Shown in pieces: positions 28,993 through 37,060 of a stretch of DNA of 43,976 nucleotides. Both the position numbers and the translations under genes were made by a program. How positions within the stretch are numbered: position 1 is the stretch's first letter; every line of letters begins with the position of its first letter. This DNA comes from a virus, in the IMG/VR virus record IMGVR_UViG_3300046002_003994, positions 1-43,976 of that record, one strand, 5' to 3'. The notes beneath the pieces were generated by a model, which was not told the DNA's origin, searched no databases, and saw nothing but the letters and a program-made list of their open reading frames with translations.

Positions 28993-29158
28993 GACGCTGG
29001 CCACGGGCATGCGCTTGATGCTGCCCAGCGGCAACGTCGTGGTCTTGCTGCGCCGCGATCGTGCCGAGTGGACCTGTGAATACACCGAGCAGGCCAAGGC
29101 CCGGGGCGAGGTTATTTTCACTGGCCGGTTCCTGCGCCGGTACGCGCGCCGCGTCTGA
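28985..29158 (+). CDS. 57-residue basic hypothetical protein
   Basis: Starts MIETLATGMRLMLPSGNVV, with a beta-like centre (VVLLRRDRAEWTCEYTE) and a very basic end (FLRRYARRV). The LPSGN...LL...W.C pattern is common to small phage proteins of unknown function. Overlaps the previous gene by 8 bp. After its stop comes a promoter-like element and the 29206 hairpin. Confidence 0.6.
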   Translation: MIETLATGMRLMLPSGNVVVLLRRDRAEWTCEYTEQAKARGEVIFTGRFLRRYARRV

Positions 29159-29170
29159 TCTTTTACTTTC

Positions 29171-29179
29171 TGCTAAAGT
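29171..29179 (+). promoter_or_regulatory. Extended -10 element before the primase operon
   Basis: TGC-TAAAGT matches the TGCTANNNT elements of the other early promoters; no -35 is evident. A transcript from here would begin just before the 29206-29277 hairpin. Confidence 0.45.
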
Positions 29180-29205
29180 CGGTTCCCAGCCAAACCAGAT
29201 TGTCC

Positions 29206-29277
29206 CGCCATGGGTGGGGGTTCCGCCCGTGGACAACGGGGGGTTTGGCGACTTTCACGGAACCCCCACCCATGGCG
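29206..29277. repeat. Inverted repeat with perfect 20-bp arms and possible pseudoknot
   Basis: 29206-29225 (CGCCATGGGTGGGGGTTCCG) is the exact reverse complement of 29258-29277; the loop is 32 bases. The loop contains GGTTTGGC, complementary to GCCAAACC just upstream of the stem, so a pseudoknot could form. CGTGGACAAC in the loop is a weak DnaA-box-like site. It lies 16 bp before a small gene and the primase. Confidence 0.8.
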
Positions 29278-29293
29278 CTTTTGAAAGCCGCCA

Positions 29294-29509
29294 ATGCTTA
29301 ATTCCGAATTCATGGGCTTCGCCTACCGTGTGCGAAATGCCAACGGCCTGGAGTTCTTGCTCTCCGCCAGCTTCGCCCCCACCAGGACGCAAGCAAAAAA
29401 ACGCCTTAAGGCCATTCAATCTCAACGATGCTACCAGCGCCGACCCATCTTTGAAGTTGTCGCCCTCCTTGAGGTCGAGATCCGCGTCCTCTCGCAGGAG
29501 GCCGCATGA
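29294..29509 (+). CDS. 71-residue hypothetical protein
   Basis: Starts MLNSEFMGFAYRVRNANGLE, with a helical basic middle (APTRTQAKKRLKAIQSQRCY) and a C-terminal strand/helix (IFEVVALLEVEIRVLSQEAA). The stop overlaps the primase ATG. Its position just after the hairpin means its translation could be controlled by that structure. No family recognised. Confidence 0.65.
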   Translation: MLNSEFMGFAYRVRNANGLEFLLSASFAPTRTQAKKRLKAIQSQRCYQRRPIFEVVALLEVEIRVLSQEAA

Positions 29510-31518
29510 CCAACGTGCACCGCATTACCCCACACCTCAGAGATGTTGAGGCCCCCGCGGCCATCCGTGACCTGCCTGCCTGGGTCATCTGGCGCTTTGA
29601 AGACAACCCCGGCGGGGGCAAGCCCCGCAAAGTTCCCTATTACGCCAACGGTGGCAAACGCCACGGCGAGCAGGGCGGACCCAAGGACATCGCCAACTTG
29701 GTTGCGTTCGACGCGGCCAAGGTCGCCGCAGCGCGCCGTGGGTACGACGGCGTGGGCTTCGCCGCCCTGCAGCAGTTCGGCATCTGCGCGCTCGACTTCG
29801 ACAACTGCATCACCGACGGCAAGATTCACCCCCAGGTCGAGGCCTTGCTGGCCGACTCCTACGCCGAGTTCAGTCCCAGCGGCCAGGGCATCCGCATCTT
29901 CTTTCAGGGCGACCTGGGCAACGGCAAAGCAATTCGCAATGTCGACTTCGGCATGGAGTGCTTCAGCACCCGCGGGTTTGTGACCTACACCGGCAACACC
30001 CTCGACATCACCGAGCTGCTGGGCAACACCGACGTGGTGGCCCCACTGCCTGACGTGGTGCGGCAGCTGCACCGCGAGCGTTTTGCCCGCAGCGCTGAAC
30101 CTATCGAGGTGGTGGCCAGTGGCGAGCCTGCGGGCCTGACCATGGCGCAGATCGAGGAATGTTTGGCTGCACTGCCAACGGATCTGCACTACGACGACTG
30201 GGTCATGGTGGGCATGGCCATCCACTGCGAGACGCAGGGTGACGGCTTCGAGATTTGGGAAGACTGGAGCGGTCACAGCAGCAAGTACAGCAACAGGGAA
30301 TACAACGAGGACCGCTGGCGCAGCTTCGGTAAAGGCAATGGCAACCAGGTGACGGGCCGCAGCCTGGTGCACTTGGCCAACGAGCACGGAGCCAAGATCC
30401 GGTTGAACGGCCCGGCCGCGATGGAGGAGTTTGAGGCGCTGGTCGATGACGTGTCGCAGGAATTCGAGAATTACGACACGTCGAGCGCTCACGTACCCGA
30501 GAAGCCGATGCGCTTCCAGGTGCTCACCGCGCAAGAGTTCACCAACCGCCCAGCGCCCACCTGGATCATCAAACACGTCCTGCCCCAAGCAGAGCTGGTG
30601 GTGCTCTACGGTGCCAGCGGGGCGGGCAAGTCTTTCATGGCGCTCGACATGGCCGGGGCCATCGCCCGGGGCCTGCCGTGGCGCGGCAAGAAGGTCAAGC
30701 AGGGCAGGGTGGTCTACATCGCTGCCGAGGGTGCCGGGGGCTTTCGCAACCGCATGCAGGCCTATGCCACCCAGCACCAGGTGGACTTGGCCGAGCTCGA
30801 CATCGGTGTCATTCACGCCGCGCCCAACCTGATCCTCAAAGACGACGCGCTCGACGTGGCCAAGGCCATCAAGGCGAGCGGGGGTGCTGACGTGGTGATC
30901 GTCGACACCTTTGCCCAGACCACACCAGGCGCGAATGAAAATGCGGGCGAGGACATGGGCAAGGCCCTGGCCCACTGCAAGGGCATCCACCGCGCCACGG
31001 GCGCTGTGGTCGTGCTGGTGCACCACGCGGGCAAGGACCCCACCAAGGGGGCCAGGGGCTGGTCAGGGCTGCGTGCTGCAGCGGACGCCGAGCTTGAGGT
31101 GGTGCGCGGTGCCACGGGGCGCGCGTTGCGCTTGACCAAGAGCAAGGACGGCGAGGACCAGCTGGAGTGGGGGTTCGATCTCGAAGTGGTGCAGATCGGT
31201 GTGGACGAGGACCTGGAGCCCATCACCAGCTGCGTGGTGATCGAGACGGCCATGCCCGTGATCGGGGCCGGGCCTGCCCGCAAGATGGGCGTGGTCGAGA
31301 AGGTCGTGAACGATGTGATCCAGGAGTTCGCTGTCGCCCAGACCGAGGGCATCGAGGTCGGCCCCGTGCTGGCCGAGGCGGTCAAACGCATGGACCCGCC
31401 CACCGATGGCAAGCGTGACACCCGCAAGATGCGTGCCCGCAAGGCGCTCGAGTCGCTGTGCTCGGGCGATGACTCACCCTACTGGCTGGCAGACGATGGC
31501 TGCATTGCCGTGTGTTGA
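29506..31518 (+). CDS. Primase-helicase: prim-pol + PriCT + RepA-type AAA ATPase
   Basis: 670 residues. Residues 1-200 form an archaeo-eukaryotic primase-like (prim-pol) domain: LPAWVIWRFE, ICALDFDNC (Asp97, Asp99), FSPSGQGIRIFF and ECFSTRGFVTYTGN. About 205-300 is a PriCT_2-like helical domain (EECLAALPTDLHYDDWVMVG). About 345-590 is a RecA/RepA-like hexameric ATPase with Walker A GASGAGKS (Lys375), VVYIAAEG, Walker B VVIVDTFAQ and a sensor LVHHAGKD. The last 70 residues are helical with an HTH-like appearance. Such fusions prime and unwind DNA for phage replication, and this gene balances the polymerase set on the other strand. Confidence 0.92.
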   Translation: MTNVHRITPHLRDVEAPAAIRDLPAWVIWRFEDNPGGGKPRKVPYYANGGKRHGEQGGPKDIANLVAFDAAKVAAARRGYDGVGFAALQQFGICALDFDNCITDGKIHPQVEALLADSYAEFSPSGQGIRIFFQGDLGNGKAIRNVDFGMECFSTRGFVTYTGNTLDITELLGNTDVVAPLPDVVRQLHRERFARSAEPIEVVASGEPAGLTMAQIEECLAALPTDLHYDDWVMVGMAIHCETQGDGFEIWEDWSGHSSKYSNREYNEDRWRSFGKGNGNQVTGRSLVHLANEHGAKIRLNGPAAMEEFEALVDDVSQEFENYDTSSAHVPEKPMRFQVLTAQEFTNRPAPTWIIKHVLPQAELVVLYGASGAGKSFMALDMAGAIARGLPWRGKKVKQGRVVYIAAEGAGGFRNRMQAYATQHQVDLAELDIGVIHAAPNLILKDDALDVAKAIKASGGADVVIVDTFAQTTPGANENAGEDMGKALAHCKGIHRATGAVVVLVHHAGKDPTKGARGWSGLRAAADAELEVVRGATGRALRLTKSKDGEDQLEWGFDLEVVQIGVDEDLEPITSCVVIETAMPVIGAGPARKMGVVEKVVNDVIQEFAVAQTEGIEVGPVLAEAVKRMDPPTDGKRDTRKMRARKALESLCSGDDSPYWLADDGCIAVC

Positions 31519-31531
31519 AAGGACTGAACAG

Positions 31532-31771
31532 ATGAACATCACGATTTACACCAAGAGCAACTGCCCCAACTGCGTGGCGGCCAAGGCGCTGCTCAAGTCC
31601 AAGGGCCTGACCTATTCCGAGGTCAACCTCGACAGCGATGCCGAGCGCGCCACGTTCATGGACGCCCACGCAGGCGTGCGCCAGATGCCCCAGGTCTTTA
31701 TCGAAGGCCAGCGTGTCGGGGGCCTGGCGGGGTTGCGTGCTGCGTTGGACCAGATCGGGGGTGAGGTATGA
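31532..31771 (+). CDS. Glutaredoxin
   Basis: 79 residues with a complete thioredoxin fold. MNITIYTKSNCPNC holds the active-site CPNC (Cys11, Cys14); the cis-proline loop QMPQVFI and the glutathione-binding VGGLAGL follow. GAAAGG lies 10 nt before ATG. Phage glutaredoxins supply electrons to ribonucleotide reductase or keep virion proteins reduced. No reductase is encoded here, so it would serve host enzymes. Overlaps the next gene by 4 bp. Confidence 0.93.
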   Translation: MNITIYTKSNCPNCVAAKALLKSKGLTYSEVNLDSDAERATFMDAHAGVRQMPQVFIEGQRVGGLAGLRAALDQIGGEV

Positions 31772-32046
31772 CTGCCTATGCCGAACACATTTACCGGAAC
31801 CTTATGGCCGAGCGCGACGACGCCAGGGTCAGCGCAACGTACTGGCGCAACAAGTACGAGACCGCGCAGCAAGCCTTGGCAAACGAGAGCCTGGCGCACC
31901 ACCACACGCAAGAACGCTACATGCACCTGGTCAAAAACATGGCCGACATCATGGCGCAGGATGCCCGCCCCCGGATGATGATCGTGCGCGAGGGCGAGGT
32001 TGACCGCAAAGCGCTTGAGGAAATTATGGCGAGGGGTGCGCAATGA
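31768..32046 (+). CDS. Helical hypothetical protein
   Basis: 92 residues, predominantly helical and charged: YAEHIYRNLMAERDDARVSA, YETAQQALANESLAHHHTQ, HLVKNMADIMAQDA. Likely coiled coil. It overlaps glutaredoxin by 4 bp and the next small frame by 4 bp. No motif recognised. Confidence 0.7.
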   Translation: MTAYAEHIYRNLMAERDDARVSATYWRNKYETAQQALANESLAHHHTQERYMHLVKNMADIMAQDARPRMMIVREGEVDRKALEEIMARGAQ

Positions 32047-32207
32047 ACGTGCAACATTTTGCGGATTGGGCGATGCAACACTGCAACATTTTGTGCAACT
32101 TGCAACTTGTTGCTGTGTTGCGCAGCTTCAAAAAGTGCAATGCAATGCAACTCCACCCTATGGGGGAGTTGCAGTGTTGCACTGAAGCGGGGGCAATTAC
32201 ATGCTGA
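32043..32207 (+). CDS. Doubtful 54-residue Cys/Gln-rich frame
   Basis: It begins MNVQHFADWAMQHCNILCNL at an ATG overlapping the preceding stop. Its product is unusually rich in Cys, Gln and Leu because the DNA is a cluster of TGCAAC repeats. Composition differs from neighbouring genes. The coupled start argues for translation; the repetitive DNA argues for a regulatory or origin role. I regard it as uncertain. Confidence 0.3.
   Translation: MNVQHFADWAMQHCNILCNLQLVAVLRSFKKCNAMQLHPMGELQCCTEAGAITC
32049..32183. repeat. Cluster of TGCAAC/GTTGCA repeats ending in a long imperfect hairpin
   Basis: About ten TGCAA(C) or GTTGCA sites occur in 135 bp, including two TGCAACATTTTG units (near 32049 and 32082). 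The right end (32134-32183) can fold: AGTGCAA pairs with TTGCACT and GCAACTCC with GGAGTTGC around a short GC stem. Iteron-like spacing suggests a replication origin or protein-binding array. Confidence 0.6.
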
Positions 32208-32257
32208 ATCAACATTCCCTGCGGATTCATCCCTGGCCTGGAAGGAGCGCGCAAAAA

Positions 32258-32491
32258 ATGCAGAAACTGGTCGCACTCAATGAAAACGGTCGGCGCATCG
32301 GCGAAAGCCACCCGCGCGCCAAACTCCTGGACCAAGAAGTCGATCAGGTGCTGGCGCTGCTGGAGGCTGGCTTAAGTTACGCCGAGGTGGCGCTCAAGTT
32401 CGATGTGAGCAAGTCCTGTGTGGCCCACATCGCCACGGGCAGGCGTCGCGGCCAAGCGGTCGAGCGCACGGTGCGCGTGTCCGTGTCCTGA
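32258..32491 (+). CDS. Small HTH DNA-binding protein
   Basis: 77 residues from the ATG at 32258, which has GGAG 10 nt upstream; an earlier in-frame ATG exists at 32201 but homology starts at MQKLVALNENG. The pattern ALNENGRRIGESHPRAKL then DQEVDQVLALLEAGLSYAEV and ALKFDVSKSCVAHIATGRRR is a common phage HTH protein of the resolvase/sigma-4-like type, found just before terminase genes. It is another candidate for the late regulator. Its 3' end overlaps the promoter-like motif at 32477. Confidence 0.78.
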   Translation: MQKLVALNENGRRIGESHPRAKLLDQEVDQVLALLEAGLSYAEVALKFDVSKSCVAHIATGRRRGQAVERTVRVSVS

Positions 32492-32508
32492 TGATTTAGC
32501 GCGAAGAT
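32477..32508 (+). promoter_or_regulatory. Degenerate late promoter-like motif before terminase
   Basis: GTGTCCGTG (32477-32485) is exact, but at 16 bp the second block is CGAAGAT (32502-32508), matching CTACNNT only in part. It overlaps the end of the HTH gene (codons VSVS) and lies 7 bp before the terminase small subunit. Confidence 0.4.
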
Positions 32509-32514
32509 AAAACC

Positions 32515-33057
32515 ATGAGCACCACCAAACCCTTTGACTGGAAACCCGCCTACCTGGCCGCGCTGCGCCAGGTGCCGGTGATCAAGCACGCTTGCGAGGC
32601 GGCTGGCATCGACCGCACCACCGCCTGGCGTGCCCGTGACGATGAGGCCTTTGCCGAGGCCGAGCGCGAGGCCATGGAGGAGGGCATCGACCGTGCCGAG
32701 GCCGAGGCCTTCAGGCGGGGCGTGGTGGGCTTTGAGGAGCCTGTGATCGACAAGGGCCGCCTGGCCTATCGCTACGAGCGCTACGAGGTCGAGGACATCG
32801 ACGGCCACAAGGAGGAGCGCTGGCGCATGGCGCTGGACGAGCACGGCCAGCCCATCCCGCTCACCGTGCGCAAGCACAGCGACGCCATGCTGGGCCTGGT
32901 GCTCAAGGGCAGGCGCAAGAAGGTTTACGCCGACCGCACCGAGCTGACCGGCCCCGAGGGTGCACCGATGGTGATCGACGAGACCGCCAAGGCGGCGCGC
33001 GTGGCGCAGCTGCTGGCGCTCGCCCAGCAGCGCAAGGACTTTGGGGACCTGGCCTGA
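32515..33057 (+). CDS. terS: Terminase small subunit
   Basis: 180 residues. An N-terminal HTH (YLAALRQVPVIKHACEAAG, then IDRTTAWRARDDE) binds the packaging site. The middle is acidic and coiled (FAEAEREAMEEGIDRAEAEA) and a C-terminal segment (TVRKHSDAMLGLVLKGRRKK) is typical of small terminases of BPP-1-like phages. It is followed, after a 33-codon frame, by the large subunit. ATG with AGATAAAACC upstream, no strong Shine-Dalgarno. Confidence 0.85.
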   Translation: MSTTKPFDWKPAYLAALRQVPVIKHACEAAGIDRTTAWRARDDEAFAEAEREAMEEGIDRAEAEAFRRGVVGFEEPVIDKGRLAYRYERYEVEDIDGHKEERWRMALDEHGQPIPLTVRKHSDAMLGLVLKGRRKKVYADRTELTGPEGAPMVIDETAKAARVAQLLALAQQRKDFGDLA

Positions 33058-33158
33058 TGGAGCTCGTCATTTTCACCGTCGTGATGTTCATGTTCACGGT
33101 CCTGGCCGAGCACCCTGGCTGGGCCTTCCTCACGCTGCTTGCAGCCCGCTGCGCGTGA
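33057..33158 (+). CDS. 33-residue membrane peptide between the terminase genes
   Basis: MELVIFTVVMFMFTVLAEHP followed by GWAFLTLLAARCA: hydrophobic over nearly its whole length. ATG overlaps the TerS stop by 1 bp (TGATG) and its stop overlaps the TerL GTG (GTGA), so all three are coupled. It may be a translational bridge or a real membrane peptide. Confidence 0.5.
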   Translation: MELVIFTVVMFMFTVLAEHPGWAFLTLLAARCA

Positions 33159-34759
33159 CGCCGAGCCAAGCGCGCGACCTCGAGCGCTACCTGACCCCGG
33201 CCGAGCGCGAGGAGCTCAACGCCCTGATCACCGCCGACCTGGCCGAGCACCGCTGGCGGCCGCTGCCTGGCCCGCAGACCATGGCCTACCACTCCCAGGC
33301 CGACGTGATCGGGTTCGGGGGCGCTGCGGGCGGGGGCAAGACGGATCTTGCCATCGGCATGGCCACGACCCAGCACCACCGCACGCAAATGTTTCGGCGC
33401 GAGGGTCCGCAGTTGAAGGGCATCATCGACCGCCTGGCCGAGATCCTGGGCTCGAGGCAAAACATCAACGGCAACCCGCCCGTGTACCGCGACGACGACG
33501 ACCGCCAGATCGAGTTCAACTCCATGCCCAACCTGGGCGATGAGACCAAGTACCAGGGCCGACCCAAGGACCTGCTGGTGATCGACGAGGCGGCCAACTT
33601 CCTCGAGCAGCAGGTGCGCTTCGTGAAGGGCTGGGTGCGCACCACGCGACCCGGCCAACGCACGCGCACACTCCTGACGTTCAACCCCCCGACCTCGGCC
33701 GAGGGCCGCTGGGTGATCTCGTTCTTCGCCCCCTGGCTCGACAAGAAACACCCGCTCTACCCGAGCGACCCGGGCGTGCTGCGCTACGTCTACGTCGACC
33801 CGGTCACGGGCGAGGACGTGTGGATCAGCGACAACGACGCACGGCCGTTTGTGCTGCGTGGCCACGACCGGGTCTATGACTTCGACCCGCTGGCGCACCG
33901 GCCCGAGGACATCGTGCGCCCCGAGTCGCGCACGTTCATTCCCTCGCGCATCACCGACAACCCGTTCCTGGTGTCCACCGGCTACATGGCGCAGCTGCAG
34001 GCCCTGCCCGAGCCGCTGCGCAGCCAGATGCTGCTGGGCGACTTCCAGGCGGGCATTGAGGACGACCCCTGGCAAGTGGTGCCGACCGCCTGGGTCGAGG
34101 CGGCGCAGGCCCGCTGGCGCGAGCGCTCGCCCAAGGGCGAGCTGCTGTCGATGGGCGTGGACGTGGCCCGGGGTGGCAAGGACCAGACCGTGATCGCCAA
34201 CCGCCACCGCAACGAGCGCAGCACGCTGTGGTTCGACCGCCTGCAGATGCACCCCGGCAGCGAGACCCCCAACGGGCGCACCGTGGCAGGCCTGGTGATC
34301 GCCGGGCACCGCGACCATGCGCCCATCCACATCGACGTGATCGGCGTGGGGGCGAGCCCCTACGACGTGCTGGTCGACACCAACCAGCCGGTCTATGGCG
34401 TCAACGTGTCCGAGCGCGCCACCAGCCTGGACAAGTCGGGCCGCCTGTCGTTCTTCAACCTGCGCTCACAGCTGTGGTGGCAGCTGCGCGAGGCGCTCGA
34501 CCCCGCGGCCGACAACGGCATCGCCCTGCCGCCCGACAAGGACCTGCTGGCCGAGATATGCGCACCGCGCTGGGAGCTGTCAGGGATGACCCTCAAGGTC
34601 GAGAGCCGCGACGACATCGTCAAGCGGGTGGGGCGCTCACCCGACCGGGCAAGCGCCGTGATCCTGGCGCTGATCGACACGCCCAAGATCCGCGACATCC
34701 GCGCGCTCGGCGAGAACGACCGGCCCAGCCTGGACTACGACCCTTACGCACGCATGTGA
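33155..34759 (+). CDS. terL: Terminase large subunit
   Basis: 534 residues from GTG at 33155. ATPase domain: Walker A GFGGAAGGGKTD (Lys62) and Walker B LLVIDEA (Asp144-Glu145), with the C-motif in TLLTFNPP. Nuclease domain: SMGVDVARGGKD (Asp336) begins the RNase H-like fold that cuts concatemers, and the last acidic part is near ASAVILALID. The frame is open to 33041, but the usual N-terminus (AEREELNALIT) begins after the GTG. It packages DNA through the portal encoded next. TerL type can predict the end structure (cohesive, headful or repeats); I cannot place it reliably. Confidence 0.93.
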   Translation: MTPSQARDLERYLTPAEREELNALITADLAEHRWRPLPGPQTMAYHSQADVIGFGGAAGGGKTDLAIGMATTQHHRTQMFRREGPQLKGIIDRLAEILGSRQNINGNPPVYRDDDDRQIEFNSMPNLGDETKYQGRPKDLLVIDEAANFLEQQVRFVKGWVRTTRPGQRTRTLLTFNPPTSAEGRWVISFFAPWLDKKHPLYPSDPGVLRYVYVDPVTGEDVWISDNDARPFVLRGHDRVYDFDPLAHRPEDIVRPESRTFIPSRITDNPFLVSTGYMAQLQALPEPLRSQMLLGDFQAGIEDDPWQVVPTAWVEAAQARWRERSPKGELLSMGVDVARGGKDQTVIANRHRNERSTLWFDRLQMHPGSETPNGRTVAGLVIAGHRDHAPIHIDVIGVGASPYDVLVDTNQPVYGVNVSERATSLDKSGRLSFFNLRSQLWWQLREALDPAADNGIALPPDKDLLAEICAPRWELSGMTLKVESRDDIVKRVGRSPDRASAVILALIDTPKIRDIRALGENDRPSLDYDPYARM

Positions 34760-34766
34760 CCCTGGG

Positions 34767-34798
34767 GTGTCCGTGTTGCAAAGGGCGCGCAGCACAAT
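34767..34798 (+). promoter_or_regulatory. Late promoter-like motif before the portal block
   Basis: GTGTCCGTG (34767-34775), 16 bp, GCACAAT (34792-34798). The second block keeps the conserved ACNNT positions, and CACAAT is an acceptable -10. Located between terminase and the head genes. Confidence 0.6.
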
Positions 34799-34822
34799 GC
34801 CCGCAACTCCCAGGAGATCCAC

Positions 34823-35017
34823 ATGTGCATGAGCTCGCCCAACATTCCGCCACCACCCCCACCTCCTCAGGAGACGAAACAGCCCGACAGCGCGGCCATG
34901 ACCGACAAGGCCAAGCGCAACCGCGCAGGCATGGTGGGCGGCTCGTTGCTGACCGGCCCCAGCGGCGTGGCCACCGGTGCCATGACCACCGCTAGAACGA
35001 GTTTGCTCGGTCAGTGA
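34823..35017 (+). CDS. Pro-rich small protein preceding the portal
   Basis: 64 residues: MCMSSPNIPPPPPPPQET, a basic middle (MTDKAKRNRAGMVGG), then a Gly/Thr-rich tail. Short proteins of this form, with a poly-proline start, are regularly found between terminase and portal in related podoviruses and are probably minor virion components. Overlaps the portal ATG by 4 bp. Exact role unknown. Confidence 0.75.
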   Translation: MCMSSPNIPPPPPPPQETKQPDSAAMTDKAKRNRAGMVGGSLLTGPSGVATGAMTTARTSLLGQ

Positions 35018-36705
35018 TGGACGGCCAGCCGATCAACCGCCGACAGCGCCTGCTGGCGCGCAAGAGCGCGCTGTGGAACGAGCGCTCGAGCTGGATCACG
35101 CACTGGCGAGAGATCAGCGACTACCAGCAGCCCCGCGCCGGGCGCTTTGTCGTTACCGATCGCAACCGCGGCGACAAGCGCGCCAACCACATCCTGGACA
35201 ACACCGCCGTGTTCGGTGCCCGCACCCTGGCCGCGGGCCTGATGTCGGGTGTCACGAGCCCTGCGCGCCCCTGGTTTCGGCTTGAGATCAAGGACAAGGA
35301 GCTGATGGAGTCCGGCCCGGTGAAGACCTGGCTGCACGACACCGCCACCCTCCTGCGCGCGATCTTCGCCAGCTCCAACACGTACCGCAGCCTGCACACG
35401 ATTTACGAGGAGCTCGGCCTCTTTGGCACCGCGTCCTCGATCGTGCTGCCCAACTTCAACAACGTCATCCACCACTACCCGCTCACCGTGGGTGAGTACG
35501 CCCTGGCCACCAACGCCGAGGGCGAGGTCGACACGCTGTGCCGCGAGTTCCAGATGACGGTCGCGCAAATGGTCGAGCAGTTTGGCCTGGCCAACTGCAG
35601 CCAGACCGTGCGCGACCTGTACAACAAGGCCAACTACGACGCCTGGGTCGACGTGCTGCACCTGGTCGAGCCGCGCAAGGACCGCGACACCACCAAGCGC
35701 GACGGGCGCAACATGCGCTTTGCTTCCGTTTACCTCGAACCCGGCAAGGACAACAACGACCAGTTCCTGTCCGAGTCGGGGTTCCAGAAGTTCCCGGTGC
35801 TGGCCCCGCGTTGGGTGGTCACCGGCAACGACGTCTACGGCACCAGCCCCGGCATGGAGTGCCTGGGCGATGTCAAGCAGCTGCAGCACCAGCAGCTGCG
35901 CAAGGGCCAGGCGATCGACTACCAGGTCAACCCGCCCCTGCAAGTGCCCACCAAGTACAAGGAAGCGGCCAAGGCCCGTCTGCCGGGCGGCGTGTTCTAC
36001 GTCGACAGCATGGGTCCCAACCAGGGCGTGCGCTCGGCGTTCGACGTCAACCTGAACCTGCAGCATTTGCGCGAAGACATCGTCGACGTGCGCGAGCGCA
36101 TCCGCTCGGCCTATTACGCCGATCTGTTCCTGATGCTGGCCAACGACACCCGCTCTGGCATCACTGCCACCGAGGTGGCCGAGCGCCACGAAGAAAAGCT
36201 GCTGATGCTCGGCCCCGTGCTCGAGCGCCTGCACAACGAGCTCTTGAGCCCGCTGATCGACACCGCGTTCGATTACGCAGCGCGTGCAGGCATCCTGCCC
36301 GAGGCCCCGCCCGAGCTCGAGGGCATGGAGCTCAGTGTCGAGTTCATCTCGGTGCTGGCCCAGGCGCAGCGTGCGGTCGCCACGCAAGGCATGGACCGAC
36401 TGCTCGGCACCGTCAGCCAGATGGCCGCCGTGCGCCCCGAGGTGCTGGACAAGCTCAACTTCGACCAGATCGTTGACGACTACGGCGATGCCTACGGCGT
36501 CAACCCGAAGATCATCGTGCCCGACAGCGAGGTCGCCGCGATCCGTCAACAGCGCGCCGCCGCGATGCAGGCCCAGCAAGCCGCCGCCACCGCCCCCCAG
36601 GTGGTGGAGTCGGCCAAGACCGCGAGCGAAATCGACACCGGCAACCTGCAGGACGTGCTCACCTCGTTGCAGGGCTACTCGAACGTCAGCCCCGCACCGA
36701 TGTAA
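35014..36705 (+). CDS. Portal (head-tail connector) protein, T7 gp8-like
   Basis: 563 residues, close to T7 gp8 (536). Landmarks of the head-tail connector family: the N-terminal RQRLLARKSALWNERSSW, then HWREISDYQQPRAGRF, RTLAAGLMSGVTSPARPWF and LLMLGPVLERLHNELLSPLI in the crown. The C-terminus is Gln/Ala-rich and helical (QRAAAMQAQQAAA), forming the barrel. Twelve copies would form the DNA channel and nucleate head assembly with scaffold. Confidence 0.93.
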   Translation: MMDGQPINRRQRLLARKSALWNERSSWITHWREISDYQQPRAGRFVVTDRNRGDKRANHILDNTAVFGARTLAAGLMSGVTSPARPWFRLEIKDKELMESGPVKTWLHDTATLLRAIFASSNTYRSLHTIYEELGLFGTASSIVLPNFNNVIHHYPLTVGEYALATNAEGEVDTLCREFQMTVAQMVEQFGLANCSQTVRDLYNKANYDAWVDVLHLVEPRKDRDTTKRDGRNMRFASVYLEPGKDNNDQFLSESGFQKFPVLAPRWVVTGNDVYGTSPGMECLGDVKQLQHQQLRKGQAIDYQVNPPLQVPTKYKEAAKARLPGGVFYVDSMGPNQGVRSAFDVNLNLQHLREDIVDVRERIRSAYYADLFLMLANDTRSGITATEVAERHEEKLLMLGPVLERLHNELLSPLIDTAFDYAARAGILPEAPPELEGMELSVEFISVLAQAQRAVATQGMDRLLGTVSQMAAVRPEVLDKLNFDQIVDDYGDAYGVNPKIIVPDSEVAAIRQQRAAAMQAQQAAATAPQVVESAKTASEIDTGNLQDVLTSLQGYSNVSPAPM

Positions 36706-36714
36706 AGGAACCCC

Positions 36715-37056
36715 ATGAAGCTGATCGACATGAAGAACACGGTCAAGACCAAGGACTCGAGCCTGGTCTCGCCAGTGGAGCAGGACGAATACCCGTACGG
36801 CCTGCGCATTCGCCTGGACAACGACACGTTGAAGAAGCTCGGCATTGCCGAGCTGCCCGCGATCGACAGCGAGCACAAACTCGTGGCCCTGGTCTGCGTG
36901 GTCGGCCTCACCATGAACGAAAGCGCAGGCGAGGGCGAGCCCTACCGCTCGGTCGAGCTGCAGATCGAACAGCTGGCGCTGATGCCCGCCAAGGAAGAGG
37001 ACGACGAGTCGAGCGACGACCGCGCCAAGGCGATGTACCCGAGCATGCTGGGTTGA
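36715..37056 (+). CDS. Capsid staple-like protein
   Basis: 113 residues. MKLIDMKNTVKTKD at the N-terminus is an extended peptide, followed by YPYGLRIRLDNDTLKKLGI and a beta domain with RSVELQIEQLAL. This is the pattern of phage capsid staple proteins, where the extended arm binds the capsid at quasi-threefold sites and the domain lies on the surface. The acidic tail (KEEDDESSDD) may face DNA or solvent. Lies directly after the portal. Confidence 0.75.
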   Translation: MKLIDMKNTVKTKDSSLVSPVEQDEYPYGLRIRLDNDTLKKLGIAELPAIDSEHKLVALVCVVGLTMNESAGEGEPYRSVELQIEQLALMPAKEEDDESSDDRAKAMYPSMLG

Positions 37057-37060
37057 CCCC

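Noticed and set aside
29232-29241. DnaA box in the loop of the 29206 hairpin
   Set aside because: CGTGGACAAC differs from the consensus at two positions and is single; not enough to call an origin.
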